Shown here piece by piece: positions 21,713 to 31,594 of a stretch of 32,696 nucleotides of DNA; within the stretch, counting starts at the first letter, position 1; the number at the start of each line of letters is the position of its first letter. A program made the translations under genes and the position numbers. This DNA comes from Pelargonium cotyledonis. Taxonomy: Eukaryota; Streptophyta; Magnoliopsida; Geraniales; Geraniaceae. The notes under the pieces were generated by a model, which did no database searches, was not told the origin of the DNA, and worked only from the letters and a program-made list of their open reading frames with translations. The stretch lies in NCBI GenBank assembly GCA_036897625.1, contig JAYMTA010000268.1:1-32696 (forward strand). Reading direction: 5' to 3'.

Positions 21713-24700
21713 TTGCTTCTCAATATATAAAACTATGATCTGTTTCTTTGTCATGAAAATTAAGGTAATCTGACATGCCTATTTGACCTAAATTAGTTAT
21801 TCTCTCCTATGCTGTTTTGAGAATTTGGTCCTTGTTTTTATCTTAATTGATAACATTCTTTGCATGACATGAAGAGTTAAGGTGATCTTCTATATGATCT
21901 TATAGATTTGGAGCATGAACAGAAGAATCTACATTAAAGCATATTAGATCTAAATTTGTCTACATGTCAGTTTCATGTGGAACTAGTAATATTGCTGTCA
22001 GCTTTCCATGAAATCACTTACAATTTTTGTAAATGCAATAACGTGTTATACATACAGTTAGTCCATGGTATAGTTAAATTGCACTTTACACTCCATTTTT
22101 TCTTGTGGATATGTCCAATTGATTAGGCAGGCAAGTGTTCTGTGTAATAGTGCCAAATATTGTCTTTGGAAATAGAAAAAAAAAGTGATATTGCTTAAAT
22201 AGGACATCATAGGACCTTAGAAGTGTTGGTTGGAAGTTTTGGCTCACTGGCGTTCCGGTATATGGAACGAATGTTCCAGAACAGGAATCGCACCTTACTC
22301 AATGATTTGTGGCAGGTATGGTTGGTCTTTGATATTATCTGCTACCAACTTAAACATGCATTGTGGATGCTCCCTTCTGTCATGTTATTTGGGTGGGCAG
22401 TTGCGTTGCTAATATATTGATGATAGTTACACTTTTAATCTTGTGATGCGAGCCTCTGGGTTGACATGAACCTTGATGCCAGGAAGAAACTTGCTATTTG
22501 CTTTCAAACTAAGGCGTAGATTTTATAGGTGTATTGTTGTGCGTATACTTGCTGCTTTACTGGTAGATTATTTCTGATTTCTCCGCTTATTGCTTCTGTT
22601 GGTTCATGGATATGGCATGAGCGTCTTGGAATCTTCAAGCCAAAAGTTTTCTGTTTTACTTTCTTATTCCTTTTTTAGTTTGCTGCTGATGTATCTTCTT
22701 TTGTCATTATACAGTTTGTCTGATTGGTGTCGTTTGATCCTAATGTAGAAATACAAAATGAAAGGACAAATCATATTCTAAGTGATCGGGTTCCAGATAT
22801 GCAGCTAAAATAATAATGGGAATAAGTGTTTATACAGATTCCTAATATTTGATTCATTAGACGTTCGATGACCTTTTTAGATAAATAGCTCCAACATGTG
22901 TTTTTCTTCGTCTACTACTTGTTATCCAATCTTGTCCTTCTTTGATAGGGAGACTTCTTGGTTCTTAACAATTGTAAACATTTCAATATTTCCTGGTCTA
23001 TCCAACTTTCTTATGTTCCTAGTTGTGATATAAATTTTCAGGAGAAACGCAAGGAGAAAAAACACAAGAAGGATAAGAAGGACAAGGAAAAAAGAGAAGG
23101 TAAAGAAAAAAAGGATAAGGAGAGAAGCAAAGACAAGCATAAAGAGAAAAAAGACCGAAAAGGGAAGGACAAGGATCGGGATAAAGACAAAACTCAGACT
23201 GGTGAGCAGAAAGTTGAAAAGCAACCAGAGTGCCACAGTGGAGAGAATGTTGGTTCAAATTGCCGGCCAAATGTTGAGGTCAAGGATTGTAAGTATGTGC
23301 AAGAGTTGGCCAGGAGAATTAATGATGAAGATAGAGCCACAGGAACCCAACTGGTTCAGAATCCTGTTTTGGATCAAAGAAGTGCTATATTATTGGAGAG
23401 GGTGGTGGAGAGCAATCTTGGCAACCAGTACAAGGAGAAAGAGAAAATCAAAGATGATAAGAAGATCAATGGATTTAGAAACCACATTGATGCTAGACTT
23501 TTGGAAAATGAAATTGTTAGGAACTCTTCAGTTATGGATGAGGCAAGAGTTGATCGAAAAGCTAAACCTGTTGATCAGAATAATGTTGAGAAGAAGATGG
23601 AGAAGAAAGAGAAGAATAAACAAAATGGAGGCGAGAGTAAGGGTGAGAAACACAAGGACAGAGATCGGGAGAAGAGAAGCAAATCAAAGGATAAAGACAG
23701 GAATAAAGATAAGGAAAAAAAGGAGAAAGTGAAGAAGAATGAAAAAAGTAAAGAGCTGCCTAAATTAAAAGAAAGTAGCAATGGTATCTCAGGCACTTAC
23801 ATCGTTAAACCACTAAACCACCTACTGAAGGAGAACACCGAGGTTTCTGTTGAAGGAAATCTCGGTGCACGCAAGGAGGTTGAGATGAAGAGAGAACCAA
23901 CTAAAGAGCAGCCTAAATCAAAAGAAAGCAGCAAACAAAGCCCTAGTACATGCACCATTAAATCGGTGAATCTTTTGAAAGATAGCAAGAAGGCTTCTTC
24001 TGTTGAAGGAATTCTTGGCAAGCGTAAGGAGCTTGAGATGAAAGAACCTAAAGCAAAAGAAAGCAGCGAGGACATGTCTTGGAAGTGCATCGTTAAATCA
24101 CCGAACCATGTAAAAGAGATCAGCCAGACTTTTGTTGGTGAAGGAACTCTTGGCAAGCGCAAGGAGCGTGAGATGAATGGGATATTACATGGTGAGTTCT
24201 TTCCTGTATTGTACAACAAGCATACTCTGCGACACTATTATTTCTCTCTGATTTCTGGAAACACAAACATATATGCCTGTTTGTCACCTAAAATTGCAGT
24301 AGCTGTATGGAACAACACCTAATAACTCATGAATTGGCAATAGATGTTGTCTTCTTTTTTCTTGTTTATCTTAGAGTGATGTGTAGCTAATAGTTGGTCT
24401 TAGGTTACTGTTATTTGACACCCTGCGCAAGTAATGCTGTCACGCATCTATATATTGCGTGGTGCACATGTCTTTGAGATGGGGTTTTTATTGTTATGTT
24501 TTGGTTCCTTATTCTTTGAACTTTCTCACAGACGATGGAATCTGGCCTAGTAAGTCCCTGAAACATATCTCATTTCCCCCAGTCGTGGAAAATGGAAGAA
24601 AAATGGAACCTTCCCAAACTGCTAATCAAGTTGAACCAGAGAGGCAGGGTGCAGCTAGTAATCTTAGAGTGGAAATCAAGGGAGGACACAGGATTAATGG

Positions 24701-25016
24701 TTTGGTCATTGCTCAACTACCTGATGTAAGCACAACAAGGCCGTCTTCTGCTACTCTACAAGTAAATGAAAATGGTGAATTATGTGGAAAACCACCACAT
24801 CCCGATTCCAAGTATTTAAATCAGATTCTCTCCGTGCCAAATATAAAGGAGATCTCTGATTTTGACGACGACCAGGAATGGTTGGTTGGCAGGAATGACC
24901 AGCGGTCAAAGCCCAAGGTAGGCTTTCCTGTGGACAAAACATCACAGGTGTGGGCAGAGAGTCTACGGATAGAGTCTGCTGATATTTATGCTTTGCCATA
25001 TGTCATTCCGTACTGA
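20055..25016 (+). CDS. Lysine-rich, probably nuclear protein of unknown function
   Basis: Coding exons are 20055-20132, 23042-24191 and 24532-25016; the phases close to give 570 aa. It begins MSRCFPFPPPGYEKKARTDD, an N-terminus I recognise from an uncharacterised plant family often auto-named myb-like protein X, though no Myb domain is present. Residues 27-85 are almost all Lys, Glu, Asp and Arg (EKKHKKDKKDKEK), and a similar block lies at about 205-265. These are highly charged, likely helical or disordered, and rich in nuclear-localisation-like basic clusters. Residues 264-405 form three diverged repeats of about 45-51 aa built around KESS...IVKSxNH...EGxLGKRKExEMK. The C-terminus holds DFDDDQEWL (519-527) and WAESLRIE (550-557), ending ALPYVIPY; this conserved-looking tail suggests a protein-binding site. 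Intron 1 is 2.9 kb. The function is unknown. Confidence 0.87.
21676..21719. repeat. (TC)22 microsatellite
   Basis: An uninterrupted 44 bp dinucleotide run inside intron 1 of the lysine-rich protein gene. It is likely length-polymorphic. Confidence 0.95.
22221..22315 (+). other. Candidate cassette (poison) exon in intron 1 of the lysine-rich gene
   Basis: The 95 bp lie between an acceptor-like AGGACCTTAG and a donor-like CAG|GTATGG. They are open in all the relevant frame from the preceding phase-0 exon and more GC-rich than the surrounding intron. Because 95 is not a multiple of three, inclusion would shift exon 2 out of frame. This is inference from splice signals and composition. Confidence 0.3.
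23753..24178 (+). repeat. Three in-frame repeats within the lysine-rich protein
   Basis: Units are 23753-23905, 23906-24043 and 24044-24178 (51, 46 and 45 codons). Each runs from a PK-x-KESS start through a [IT][VI]K[PS]xNxL/V segment to V/EGxLGxRKExEMK. Unit 3 is closest to unit 2. This points to duplication inside exon 2. Confidence 0.8.
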
Positions 25017-26019
25017 GAGTATGGAAAGGACTGAGCCTCTTCTGTTTACATTTAACATGCCATAATATACCAATGGATGATTCCATGGAAGGTAAGCCGC
25101 CGGCTTCAAGACCCTCAGGTCGTTGGGTGCTTCACGCTTTGTCCGTGTTATTTTGTCTTTGATTCTTTTGAGGGCCTTACGGGTAGTACTGATCTCTGTT
25201 GCAGTAAGTATTAATTGTGTCTAATTTCCTTATCCTGAAAGTGATTTATTTGTCAAATTGACATTGTTGGGGCATTTCTATAGGAGTTAGGTTAGGAAGG
25301 GAATTACATATTCATGAGAATGTCTTTTAGAAACCTTCTCCGAGTGAGGCGGAGGATGAGGTATATTTTAATTGGAATTGTTGAGTTTAGGTGTCATTTT
25401 TGCTAGTTTAGCTTTTGAAATTCTATACAACTGAGAATCGTAGGAAGATTACTGTGGTTTTTATTGCACCGCCATACAATTTTGTTTTGTAAGATATGGT
25501 AAAGATGCACAGTTTAATGTATGATGATCAAAGAAGGAAAAAAGGAAGAAAAGAGGCAGTTCCATTATTGTCTCAGGAGAGCTGTTTCTGGTGTATGTCG
25601 ACTGTAGTTATGGACTCTTGTTTTTGTATGTCTATACCAAGTTTGAAGCAAAAATGGATCCACCAACTATTATCGGAGCGTTTGCTCTTCGAGAGGTCAC
25701 AGGTTCATTTAAGCCATGGTTGGTACTCTTGCTTGTAAAAGAAAAAGAAAGATAGATCCATTTGCAGCCCTCTTTGCTTCTTGCCAAAATTTGTAGAACA
25801 TTTGTTGAGACTATGGACCTAAACAGATTGTGAGCTTTTTCTAAGGCTGGTCAAGCCCAGCTCCCATATTAACTTGCATGCATGTCTTTGTGCATTGCAT
25901 ATGTTATTGTAGGTTACTCAAGAAACCTGTGTAGCCGGTTGTTGGTAATTCATGTTTAATTAACAAAAACAGAAAGTGGGCAATTACTTTGACCATTATG
26001 TGTATAGGCTTTAAAGGAG
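25017..26019 (+). other. 3' UTR of the lysine-rich gene and intergenic DNA
   Basis: After TGA at 25014-25016 the DNA is T-rich with no convincing gene. The small frame at 25496-25738 has no family signature. Confidence 0.55.
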
Positions 26020-26045
26020 GCTGCTGCTGCTGCTGCTGCTGCTGC
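26020..26045. repeat. (GCT)8 microsatellite
   Basis: Eight uninterrupted GCT units lie about 1 kb downstream of the lysine-rich gene. There is no flanking coding frame that I trust, so a polyserine, polyalanine or polyleucine tract is not supported. Confidence 0.9.
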
Positions 26046-26150
26046 AGTTCACTATGTGTCTTTTTATGCATTTTGTTATTGAAAAATTGGTCCAGTGGAT
26101 TCAGTTGCAGATTTAGGAATCACTCTCTTTCTAACCTACTCTTTGTCCGA

Positions 26151-26381
26151 ACCAATGATATTGGACTTCTTATAGAGAAGCGAGTGTCTCGACTCTCCGA
26201 CCATTGAGTCAACAAAAAAAGTCATTGGACATCTCAGAGAAGTACGTGTCTCGACTCTCCAACCATTGAGTTAACTTTTTTCTTTTTGTTTTTCCGCGCA
26301 ACTTCTCTTCATTCAACCCAATGAGATTAGACTTTTATAGTGACATACGTGTCTCAACTCTCCACCCATTGGAGAGTCAAC
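26151..26381. repeat. Three diverged direct repeats between convergent genes
   Basis: Units are about 26151-26213, 26221-26275 and 26315-26381. Each starts near AATGA[TG]ATT[GA]GAC or TCATTGGAC, passes through a shared core [CT]GTGTCTC[GA]ACTCTCC, and ends CCATTG followed by GTCAAC or GTTAAC. The repeats hold palindrome-like words: ACTCTCC and GGAGAGT occur around CCCATT in unit 3. They match no element I can name. Confidence 0.75.
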
Positions 26382-27254
26382 TTTTCTTCTGGAACTTTTG
26401 AGTCATTACCTATGATTATTTTTTCTTTATGCTTGATAATATTTGTACGTCGGAAATGAGGTCTAAAGCATGCCCTAACATTCGCAATAGCGGAGCTTTG
26501 GGGATGACAATCTGGATTTGTGAACAATTGTCCTAACTTTGACACAAAAAATCAACATATCCTAGACTACTAGTCTTCTTCTGAACTGAACTTGGCAATG
26601 CCCTTAACAAATCTGTACCTCATAATAGTACCTTTGTGCATGAACAAAGGCTGTCTGTTTATATACTATGTTTAGAGAAATTGTTATCAATATGCACACT
26701 AATAAGCTGTTCCGATTGTTCACACAATCACCTAGAAGTTCTCGTAAACATATTTTCATATTTCTCGTGAAGATCTTCAATCTTGTCAACACAACAAAAA
26801 TAAACGTTCAATAACTTCTGACTCCAGAAAATGCAAAAAGATGTCGCTGTATAGCCAGTTCTCTCTATATAGCCAAAGATATTCATACACTGAAGCATTA
26901 TGTACACGATAAATACTCAAAAATGATATGTGAAACAAGGAAATCTTAATTTCTCAAAGAATAAGACTGAATAGGATGTATCCAGAGCTTGCAATACATG
27001 TATGCTCAGCAATAACCAGTTCTGCGAGTAAAAATGAGATCCTAAAATTGATTGCCTTCCTTAAAAGATAAATGACATACCTTTATGGGTTTATACTGGA
27101 GACACTAAATGGTATATGTAATTCAAAAAGATGTGAACTTTTTAATCCTCAATTATCATACTATGACGTCCAATAATATTCCCACATGTTGTCCTCGAAA
27201 CTTTTGAACGAGTTTCAGATTACCTTCAAACCAGCAAGAGCTAGATTCTAATGA
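26382..27254. other. Intergenic region and GCH1 3' UTR, no gene seen
   Basis: AT-rich DNA. The right part should contain the 3' UTR of the minus-strand GCH1 gene; TTTATT and TTTATC words at about 26775-27080 could serve as minus-strand polyadenylation signals. No repeats or open frames worth reporting. Confidence 0.5.
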
Positions 27255-29169
27255 TCATATGCCAGAAGTAGTGGTGTTTGCAAGACTTTTCAAAAACATA
27301 GCCCTTGCTGCGGGATCGGTTGAAAATCGACCAAGCACGGCAATTGTAGCGGTGCTGCTACCAAACTTCTCGATCCCTCTAGAAATCATGCAGGTGTGGC
27401 TAGCCTCCACAACCACCATCACGTCTCCACCTAATAGAGATGAAACAGTCTCAGCAATCTGCCTTGTGAGCCTTTCCTGTACTTGAAGTTTGAAACCGTA
27501 AAAATGAACAATTGACTGTAGAAGTGATTTTCCAATGGGATTGAATCCTTCGGTATTGAAGTATCCTATGTGCACCACACCATGAAAGGGAAGTAAATGG
27601 TGTTCGCATTGAGACCAAAATGTCAAGTTCAGTTCTGAATGGATTTGCCCTTCGTTCCGGCAGACTACCCCGTTAGTAAGAGGATCCATCCGCCCAGAAA
27701 CAAAGCCATTCAACTTCATCTCTACATTAGTATTCTGGAAGTTCATGAACCACTTGACAAAATGTCTAGGGGTTCCTATAAGCTCTTTCCTTAATGGATC
27801 CTCACCCAAAGACCTCAGTATTGAAGTCACCGCATCAACCATTCCCGGATTAACTGGTACAGCCATCAGGGAAGTTTTAGCACTTGACTGGGAAGGACAC
27901 CAACATTGGGTGGTAGAGTCTCTTTTACATGTTTTCTCTCCATTTACTCCTCTGAATTTCAGAAGATTCAAAAAGTCGCCCCAAACTTCAGCATTGTCAT
28001 TTTCGAAAACCCCAGAACCTGCGCAAACCTGTTCTTTTATCCAGCCTCGATGGTTTGAATCCAGAAGCACTGACTCAATATTTGGGAATTGAATGTGTAA
28101 ACATTGGAGTACGACTGCAACACCTGATGGCTTGATCCCATTGTGCAATGCCAAACATACTTCATCTGCCAACCGCTGTGGTTCCTGAAGACGCCTTGCA
28201 AAAACATCAGCCACTCTAGAGAGTTTGCTTAAGCCTAAAACTCGTTGGCCAGAAGGGACGTAACCAACATGACATTTGACCTGGAAAGGAAGCAAGCAAG
28301 ACTCGCAGTAGGAGAAGAAATCAAGATCCCGTACAACCACAAGCCCACCTGCTCCACCTGCACGGCCAACTCCATTGTCCAAACCAGCTTCAGGAAACAA
28401 AGCACCCTGAACTATATCTTTTACCTTTTGTCCGTAACCTAGAAAAGTTGAGAAGAAAGATTCTAGTCACTACACCTTCAACTTCAAGTGAATACTATTT
28501 TAAAAGAAAAATCAATTTTTCTTTGACTCCTAAAGAATATTAAAAATAAATCAATCTATCATGCATAATAGGGCATAAAAAAAAATCACCTTCTATTGAA
28601 AATATGATGAGCTATTATTTTAATGACACCATAAAACATACTAACAAGCTGCAAGAGAAAGCCACATAGGTATTGTAACTTGCGCATCAGATAGGCTCTT
28701 GACAATCTTTTGTCCATGCAAAACAGTTCAGGATTGTATAACCAAGTACTTCACCACTATTGCAATGACATGCACAAGTGAATAAGCATCTAAAAGTAAT
28801 CACTACTACCAGTAAACAAAGAAGCAATCTAAACACAAACCATACAGAACCATGAATTGCATGTCCAACATTTAATGACCAAACCAAACAAAACAGGACA
28901 AACATTATTATAAAACACTAGCTATGTAAAAACAACAACTAGAATAAGGTGTCACCTTTAGTTCCCTCTCGAAGTGCCTTGGCAACACGAAATGGGGTTT
29001 TCCTGATACCTTCTCTGTTGATATCCTCACCCAAACCATGCAACAAAACTTTAACTGCATCTTCAATAGCAACAGTCTCAGGCTGCTCCTCAAAATCCAG
29101 CTCAATACTGCTCAATTTCACTCCATTTTCCAGCACCCCATTATAATGCCCCTCATCCAGAGCTCCCAT
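27255..29169 (-). CDS. GCH1: GTP cyclohydrolase I, plant two-domain form
   Basis: Exons on the minus strand are 29169-28956 and 28438-27255. The junction AAA G|GT TAC GGA closes in phase, giving 465 aa, normal for plant GCHI. The enzyme turns GTP into 7,8-dihydroneopterin triphosphate, the first step of the pterin branch of folate synthesis. No targeting peptide is visible, in keeping with a cytosolic enzyme. Two homologous domains are fused. Domain 1 (about 31-215) keeps the substrate-binding GLSKLSR (Lys143, Arg146) but has CESC (116-119) in place of the zinc motif CEHH. Domain 2 (about 270-455) has CEHHLLPF (349-356) and SHTC (418-421), so Cys349, His352 and Cys421 can bind zinc, but it lacks the GLSK motif (GKSLLQS instead). 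Neither half carries a full site, as known for plant GCHI. The start MGALDEGHYN matches the family N-terminus. Confidence 0.97.
28439..28955 (-). other. GCH1 intron (517 bp)
   Basis: On the minus strand the donor is G|GTGACACC and the acceptor TTTTCTAG|GTTACGG. It is AT-rich. No transposon or internal gene is visible. Confidence 0.9.
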
Positions 29170-29615
29170 TGACAGATCAAAAATGCCACAAACAACACCG
29201 ACCCAGATCCCAAATCAGGTTCAACAAATCAAATCTCCCTCCCTAAGAACAAAAAAAAACCCAGATTTGAATACAAATATAAAATCTGTTCGAACCCAGA
29301 TGGAAAAGAACAACCCAAATCGAGGAAGTGAAATCTAGAAACGAATCAACGAGAAAGAAAGAGAAAAACGAATTACCCAGATAAGGTAGCGGAGCAAAAT
29401 CGAATCTTTAGGTCCAGAACTCAATCTTCGACAAGTAGATAAACCAAAATCTGAACTTTCAGGAGAAGCAAATGCAGTGGGTGCTGAACCAACGAAGATT
29501 AGCAGTAAAGAAGAAGGAGGAGGAGGAGATTGGGTTTGTGTGAGAGGAGAAGAGGCTGAGGAAAGGGAGGCTACGAGAGGAAACTAATAGTAGCCGTTGA
29601 TCTATTGATCTTACA
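29170..29615 (-). other. GCH1 5' leader
   Basis: On the minus strand the leader starts near 29615 with CT-rich sequence (CCTCCTCCTTCTTC). It may contain an intron starting at about 29376 (CTGGGTAATTCG). The acceptor is uncertain, so I leave the leader unspliced here. Confidence 0.5.
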
Positions 29616-29641
29616 AAGATACGAGGACACGGTGTCTCACT

Positions 29642-29649
29642 CTTTTATA
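29642..29649 (-). promoter_or_regulatory. TATA box of GCH1
   Basis: On the minus strand TATAAAAG lies about 475 bp upstream of the ATG and is followed by GAGTGAGACACC and then the CT-rich leader. The spacing fits a start of transcription near 29610-29620. Confidence 0.7.
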
Positions 29650-29659
29650 CAGGGAGAGA

Positions 29660-30534
29660 GAGAGAGGGGGTTATGATCCCTCATCGGCGTGCGGGACCCA
29701 CCCACCAACTGGGGACTAGGTGGTGGTGATTGTGTACGGTAGCGGAGGATCTGGGCCTGTACACGGCACTTTTGTTTCGCCGGTACAAGCCAATGGAGGT
29801 GTAGGTGGAGGTGGAGGTGAGGTGGGGACCCAATACCAAACATGTGTATGAGATGAGAGTCAAGGGGCATCTTTCACCAACCCACCACCACTTGGGTAAA
29901 GAGAAAACCCCACATATTTCGGATCTAAGGACAACAATTTTATGGGATCATGGTCAAAGGTGTCATTTTGCCAAAACATTGGTAAACTCTTTACTATATT
30001 TGTTTTGATACGAATAATGAGATTTCCTAAGCGAACCCGTAACCAATACGAAATCAGGTCATCAACGTGAAATCAATATTTTTATAACATAAAGCGCAGA
30101 TTCACATCTTCACGGAAGCAACATCTTTAAGGGATAGAATGTAAGCACGTAAAGCCAACAAAATTTTCCTACCAAATATAGCTGCACTTTTTTGGGGTTT
30201 GAACTTGAGATTTCAGATTTAACTGGAACAACAATTGACAATTGACTGAACGTTTGATGATAACTCTTTGCTATATTGAAAATATACTATCATCTGTTTC
30301 GATGGTGGGCTCACTTCACATTGAACATAGTACACACCAAATCGTAGCCCTAGTGTCAGGGTTTAAAATTGTTCATGCATCTCACGTTTAGAATAAAAAG
30401 ATATGTCGTCATTTGATGTACATGCTAGATCATCCACCTATCAAGTTAAGTTCTTGGTTTTGAGTCAAGTTTAACATGCTATTATAGAAGAGTTAGTTTT
30501 GTTTGAATCTATCCAAAAAAAAAAATCGTCTTTA
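29660..30534. other. GCH1 upstream region
   Basis: It contains a GGAGGTG-rich stretch (29792-29823), a GAGA tract (29652-29669) close to the TATA box, and otherwise AT-rich DNA. No gene is seen. Confidence 0.5.
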
Positions 30535-30545
30535 TATACTGAGTC

Positions 30546-30706
30546 TTTTTTTTTTTATAAAAAAAATTAATTAGTTGAGCTACACAATAGAGGGTAGCTC
30601 TCCCCTTTAAACCCCACCCCACCCCATCCGACGCAATAGAATTTGAACCCACAACCTCCCACTTAGAGATGTGTGTTCTTAACCACTGCGTCATTTCCTA
30701 AGAAAC
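30546..30706 (-). mobile_element. tRNA-derived SINE (family A, copy 2), 161 bp, reverse orientation
   Basis: On the minus strand, box A-like TGACGCAGTGG (plus 30683-30693) and box B-like GGTTCAAATTC (30639-30649) are followed by a GGATGGGGTGGGG tract and the phrase GAGAGCTAC...GTAGCTCAACTAAT. It ends in a T/A-rich tail. Direct repeats TATACTGAGTC (11 bp) flank it at 30535-30545 and 30707-30717. The order box B, G-rich tract, GAGCTAC stem-loop, CAACT, A-tail is the same as in the SURF1 intron copy at 3567-3723. Box A is better kept here. Confidence 0.85.
30577..30600. repeat. Stem-loop at SINE 3' end (copy 2)
   Basis: GAGCTAC pairs with GTAGCTC across a 10-base loop. It is shorter than the 11 bp stem in copy 1, but in the same place relative to the tail. 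Confidence 0.8.
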
Positions 30707-31441
30707 TATACTGAGTCATTCACCTATCAGAATAAGATCTGACTTGTCGTCAAATTTAACACAACTCATTGACTTTCTTTTTCTTCCTTCAATGGCTTAG
30801 ATTATAAGAGCATGGTTATATATATCTCACTTTAAAAAAAAATTAAGCTTTACTAACATTTTTTCAAGTAATTGTGAAAAGAAAGAGTTGACTCCTTATT
30901 TTCTCGTGTTGTTCATTGCACTCATTGATAGTCATAGCGAGTGACCAATAAAAAGTGCTATCAAACTATAATATTATTTGCACCTAACGCAATCTTTAAT
31001 TACGAAACAAAAAAGCATGGTTCAACTCACCATTTTCACCAACCCCTTTAGACCCCACATTGCTCACCAACCCAAACCAGATGTACCAAAACCCAAATTA
31101 ATTGGTATTTTTACATTACCAACATCTTAGAACTAACCATAAAAGTGTTAACTTACACTGTATGTTTAATTAAATAAGTTTGGAACTCAATTATTAAATA
31201 AGTAGAATTAAATAACACAATTTTCATTGAACTAAACTAAATTCTGGTTAAAATTATGTCTTTTTTGTGTCGTCCTATGATAATCTGTGAGAGCTAACAA
31301 ATCTTATTGTGATTGTAGTTCAGTGGTTGTAACTTTCTTGACTGTTGCTACATTCGTGATTGTGAGTGGCGCCTAGTTAAGATTTCGGACCCAGATTTTT
31401 TTTTTCTCAAATTTTCGTTGACTTCATTTCAATATAAAGCC

Positions 31442-31490
31442 AAAAGATGGCAACGTAATATCCAAAAAAAAAAAAAAAAGATGGCAACGT
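31442..31490. repeat. 15 bp direct repeats around a 19 bp A-tailed insert
   Basis: AAAAGATGGCAACGT occurs at 31442-31456 and 31476-31490. Between them is AATATCC followed by 12 A. The layout is that of a retroposon reduced to little more than its tail; replication slippage is the alternative. Confidence 0.7.
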
Positions 31491-31573
31491 TAAAGATAAA
31501 TACAATAAAACAAAATTTTGGTGGGCTTTGGTGTGGTGTAAGAAACAAATGAATTATGAATTATGAAGTATGA

Positions 31574-31594
31574 ATTATTATTATTATTATTATT
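31574..31594. repeat. (ATT)7 microsatellite
   Basis: Seven ATT units, preceded by imperfect GAATTAT repeats (31549-31576). Confidence 0.9.

Larger units (their letters stand above)
20133..23041 (+). other. Intron 1 of the lysine-rich protein gene (2909 bp)
   Basis: The donor follows ACAAAG at 20132 and the acceptor is AAATTTTCAG ending at 23041. It contains a (TC)22 microsatellite (21676-21719) and a GC-richer, open, splice-site-bounded segment at 22221-22315 that may be an alternative exon. The rest is T-rich with no transposon ends that I could find. Confidence 0.8.

Noticed and set aside
22922..24219. Long antisense and alternative-frame ORFs over the lysine-rich exon (including Leu/Phe-rich minus-strand frames)
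   Set aside because: The AAG/GAG-rich codons of the true exon read as Leu/Phe/Ser on the other strand. These are shadows, not membrane proteins.
26151..26381. CRISPR-like array
   Set aside because: Only three imperfect units with variable spacing, in a plant nuclear context with no cas genes.
27259..28442. Plus-strand frames opposite GCH1 exon 2
   Set aside because: They are antisense shadows of a clearly identified enzyme exon.
30630..30706. tRNA-like sequence on the minus strand (box A and box B present)
   Set aside because: It cannot form a full cloverleaf, and it continues into a G-rich body with an A-rich tail and target duplications, so it is a SINE head rather than a tRNA gene.
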